Positions 63,541-64,000 of a stretch of DNA of 64,000 bases are shown in pieces. This DNA is from Acidobacteriota bacterium (GTDB lineage: Bacteria > Acidobacteriota > Terriglobia > Acidiferrales > UBA7541). The notes under the pieces were generated by a model. It saw nothing but the letters and a program-made list of their open reading frames with translations. It made no database searches and was not told where the DNA came from. The translations under genes were made by a program, and so were the position numbers. The stretch is taken from NCBI GenBank assembly GCA_013289665.1, contig JABCZN010000013.1:1-64000 (forward strand), given 5' to 3'. Every line of letters begins with the position of its first letter. The first letter of the stretch is position 1.

Positions 63541-64000
63541 TTACTGGACCAGAATCGTCGTGCTACCGGAAGACGTCTTGTAGTTAACGTTGCCCGCGTA
63601 GGTGGCGTTAATGGTGACGGTTCTCCCAGTGCTGCCGCCGCCTCCTCCGCCGCAACCTGCGATGCCCACTGCGAGCAGCGCGAATGCAACGACCCCCGCG
63701 TAGGCGTAGGTACGGCGCCGCTTTTCCGGCATCCAGCGCCAGCCGAGTGCGAATAACACGATGCTCAGCAAAGCAAACAGGACCGGAAGCAGAGGCACGG
63801 TTGGGCGTGGATTACGAACTCCTGGTGGAAACAACGAGGATACGCTCGTGCTGACACTGGCGGTGCAAGCTGCGCCCGTGGTGCCTGTCGGCGGAATAGC
63901 CGTGTAACTCACGGTCCCTGTAACAGGCGTGCCGCCTACCGTGAACGCCACAGTTCCGCCATCCGCGGTTCCGCACGGCGCATCTCCATTGCTGGTACTT
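63541..64000 (-). CDS. Partial: C-terminus of an Ig-like-repeat protein with TM-basic-TM-Cys-polyGly tail
   Basis: The frame is open to the right edge, so the start lies outside the window. The visible 153 residues contain the end of an Ig-like repeat (GTADGGTVAFTVGGTPVTGT), then a hydrophobic helix (LLPVLFALLSIVLFALGW) and a basic loop (PEKRRR). A second helix follows (AYAGVVAFALLAVGIAG), then C-G-G-G-G-G-G and a short beta tail ending TTILVQ. This is the same order of elements as at the end of the S53 protease next door. The rest of the protein cannot be judged. Confidence 0.75.
   Translation of the reverse strand, partial: STSNGDAPCGTADGGTVAFTVGGTPVTGTVSYTAIPPTGTTGAACTASVSTSVSSLFPPGVRNPRPTVPLLPVLFALLSIVLFALGWRWMPEKRRRTYAYAGVVAFALLAVGIAGCGGGGGGSTGRTVTINATYAGNVNYKTSSGSTTILVQ

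Overview
The window looks like chromosomal DNA of an Acidobacteriota (Terriglobia-type) soil bacterium. This is inferred from gene content only: two Oar-like TonB-dependent receptors with an N-terminal carboxypeptidase-regulatory domain, many Tat-exported glycan-processing enzymes, a kumamolisin-type S53 protease with Ig-like repeats, tandem FecR-domain proteins and single-gene polysaccharide loci.

Layout. (1) 1-3.3 kb is a scar-rich accessory zone: a tRNA-Gly(CCC) with a truncated copy of itself 0.5 kb away, an acetolactate synthase remnant, a non-autonomous IS21-like element, a SWIM zinc-finger fragment, a MazEF-type toxin-antitoxin pair and two small unknown genes. (2) 3.3-9.4 kb holds housekeeping and accessory enzymes: a Rieske oxygenase, a DUF2007 protein, a secreted amidohydrolase, an HExxH metallopeptidase and an isoprenylcysteine-type methyltransferase. 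(3) 9.7-11.3 kb is a second scar: VapBC with a clear promoter and operator, a vapC remnant and two pieces resembling tRNA 3' ends. (4) 11.4-21 kb is an amino-sugar/muropeptide locus: TonB-dependent receptor, divergent GntR regulator, NagB, glucokinase-family kinase, AmpG-like transporter and NagZ. (5) 21-25.4 kb: an M20 hydrolase homologue with altered metal ligands, TetR and alcohol-dehydrogenase remnants, an ECF42-type sigma factor, a GH2 beta-glucuronidase remnant and a malectin-domain ORF. (6) 25.4-36 kb is a uronate/glycoside locus: SDR, LarA-like racemase/epimerase and UxaC on the minus strand, then Tat-exported Gfo/Idh oxidoreductase, TIM-barrel isomerase, DUF362 protein, a CBM-like protein and a GH79-like glycosidase. 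(7) 36.4-45.3 kb is a probable beta-glucan locus: TonB-dependent receptor with a near-consensus promoter, glucoamylase-family (GH144-like) protein, GH3 beta-glucosidase and a LacI regulator with a 12-bp operator-like palindrome. (8) 45.4-58.9 kb: DUF4282 protein, acetamidase/formamidase, an orphan OmpR-type regulator, a BNR-repeat protein, two FecR-domain paralogues with different low-complexity tails, a flavin reductase, a GT2, a ChbG-type deacetylase and two PilZ proteins. (9) 59-64 kb: an S53 protease with Ig-like repeats and the C-terminus of another protein sharing its unusual tail.

How the genes work together. The dominant theme is import and breakdown of glycans. The two TonB-dependent receptors would bring oligosaccharides into the periplasm. 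Tat-exported and Sec-exported hydrolases and oxidoreductases would act there. GntR and LacI regulators sit beside operator-like dyads. Cytoplasmic NagB, glucokinase and UxaC would feed central metabolism. The best leads for something undescribed are the shared TM-basic-TM-Cys-polyGly-beta tail at the right end, the tandem FecR/aromatic-domain proteins, the UxaC-LarA-SDR operon with perfect intergenic hairpins, and the M20 homologue lacking canonical metal ligands. All functions are inferred from sequence reading alone; no searches were run.
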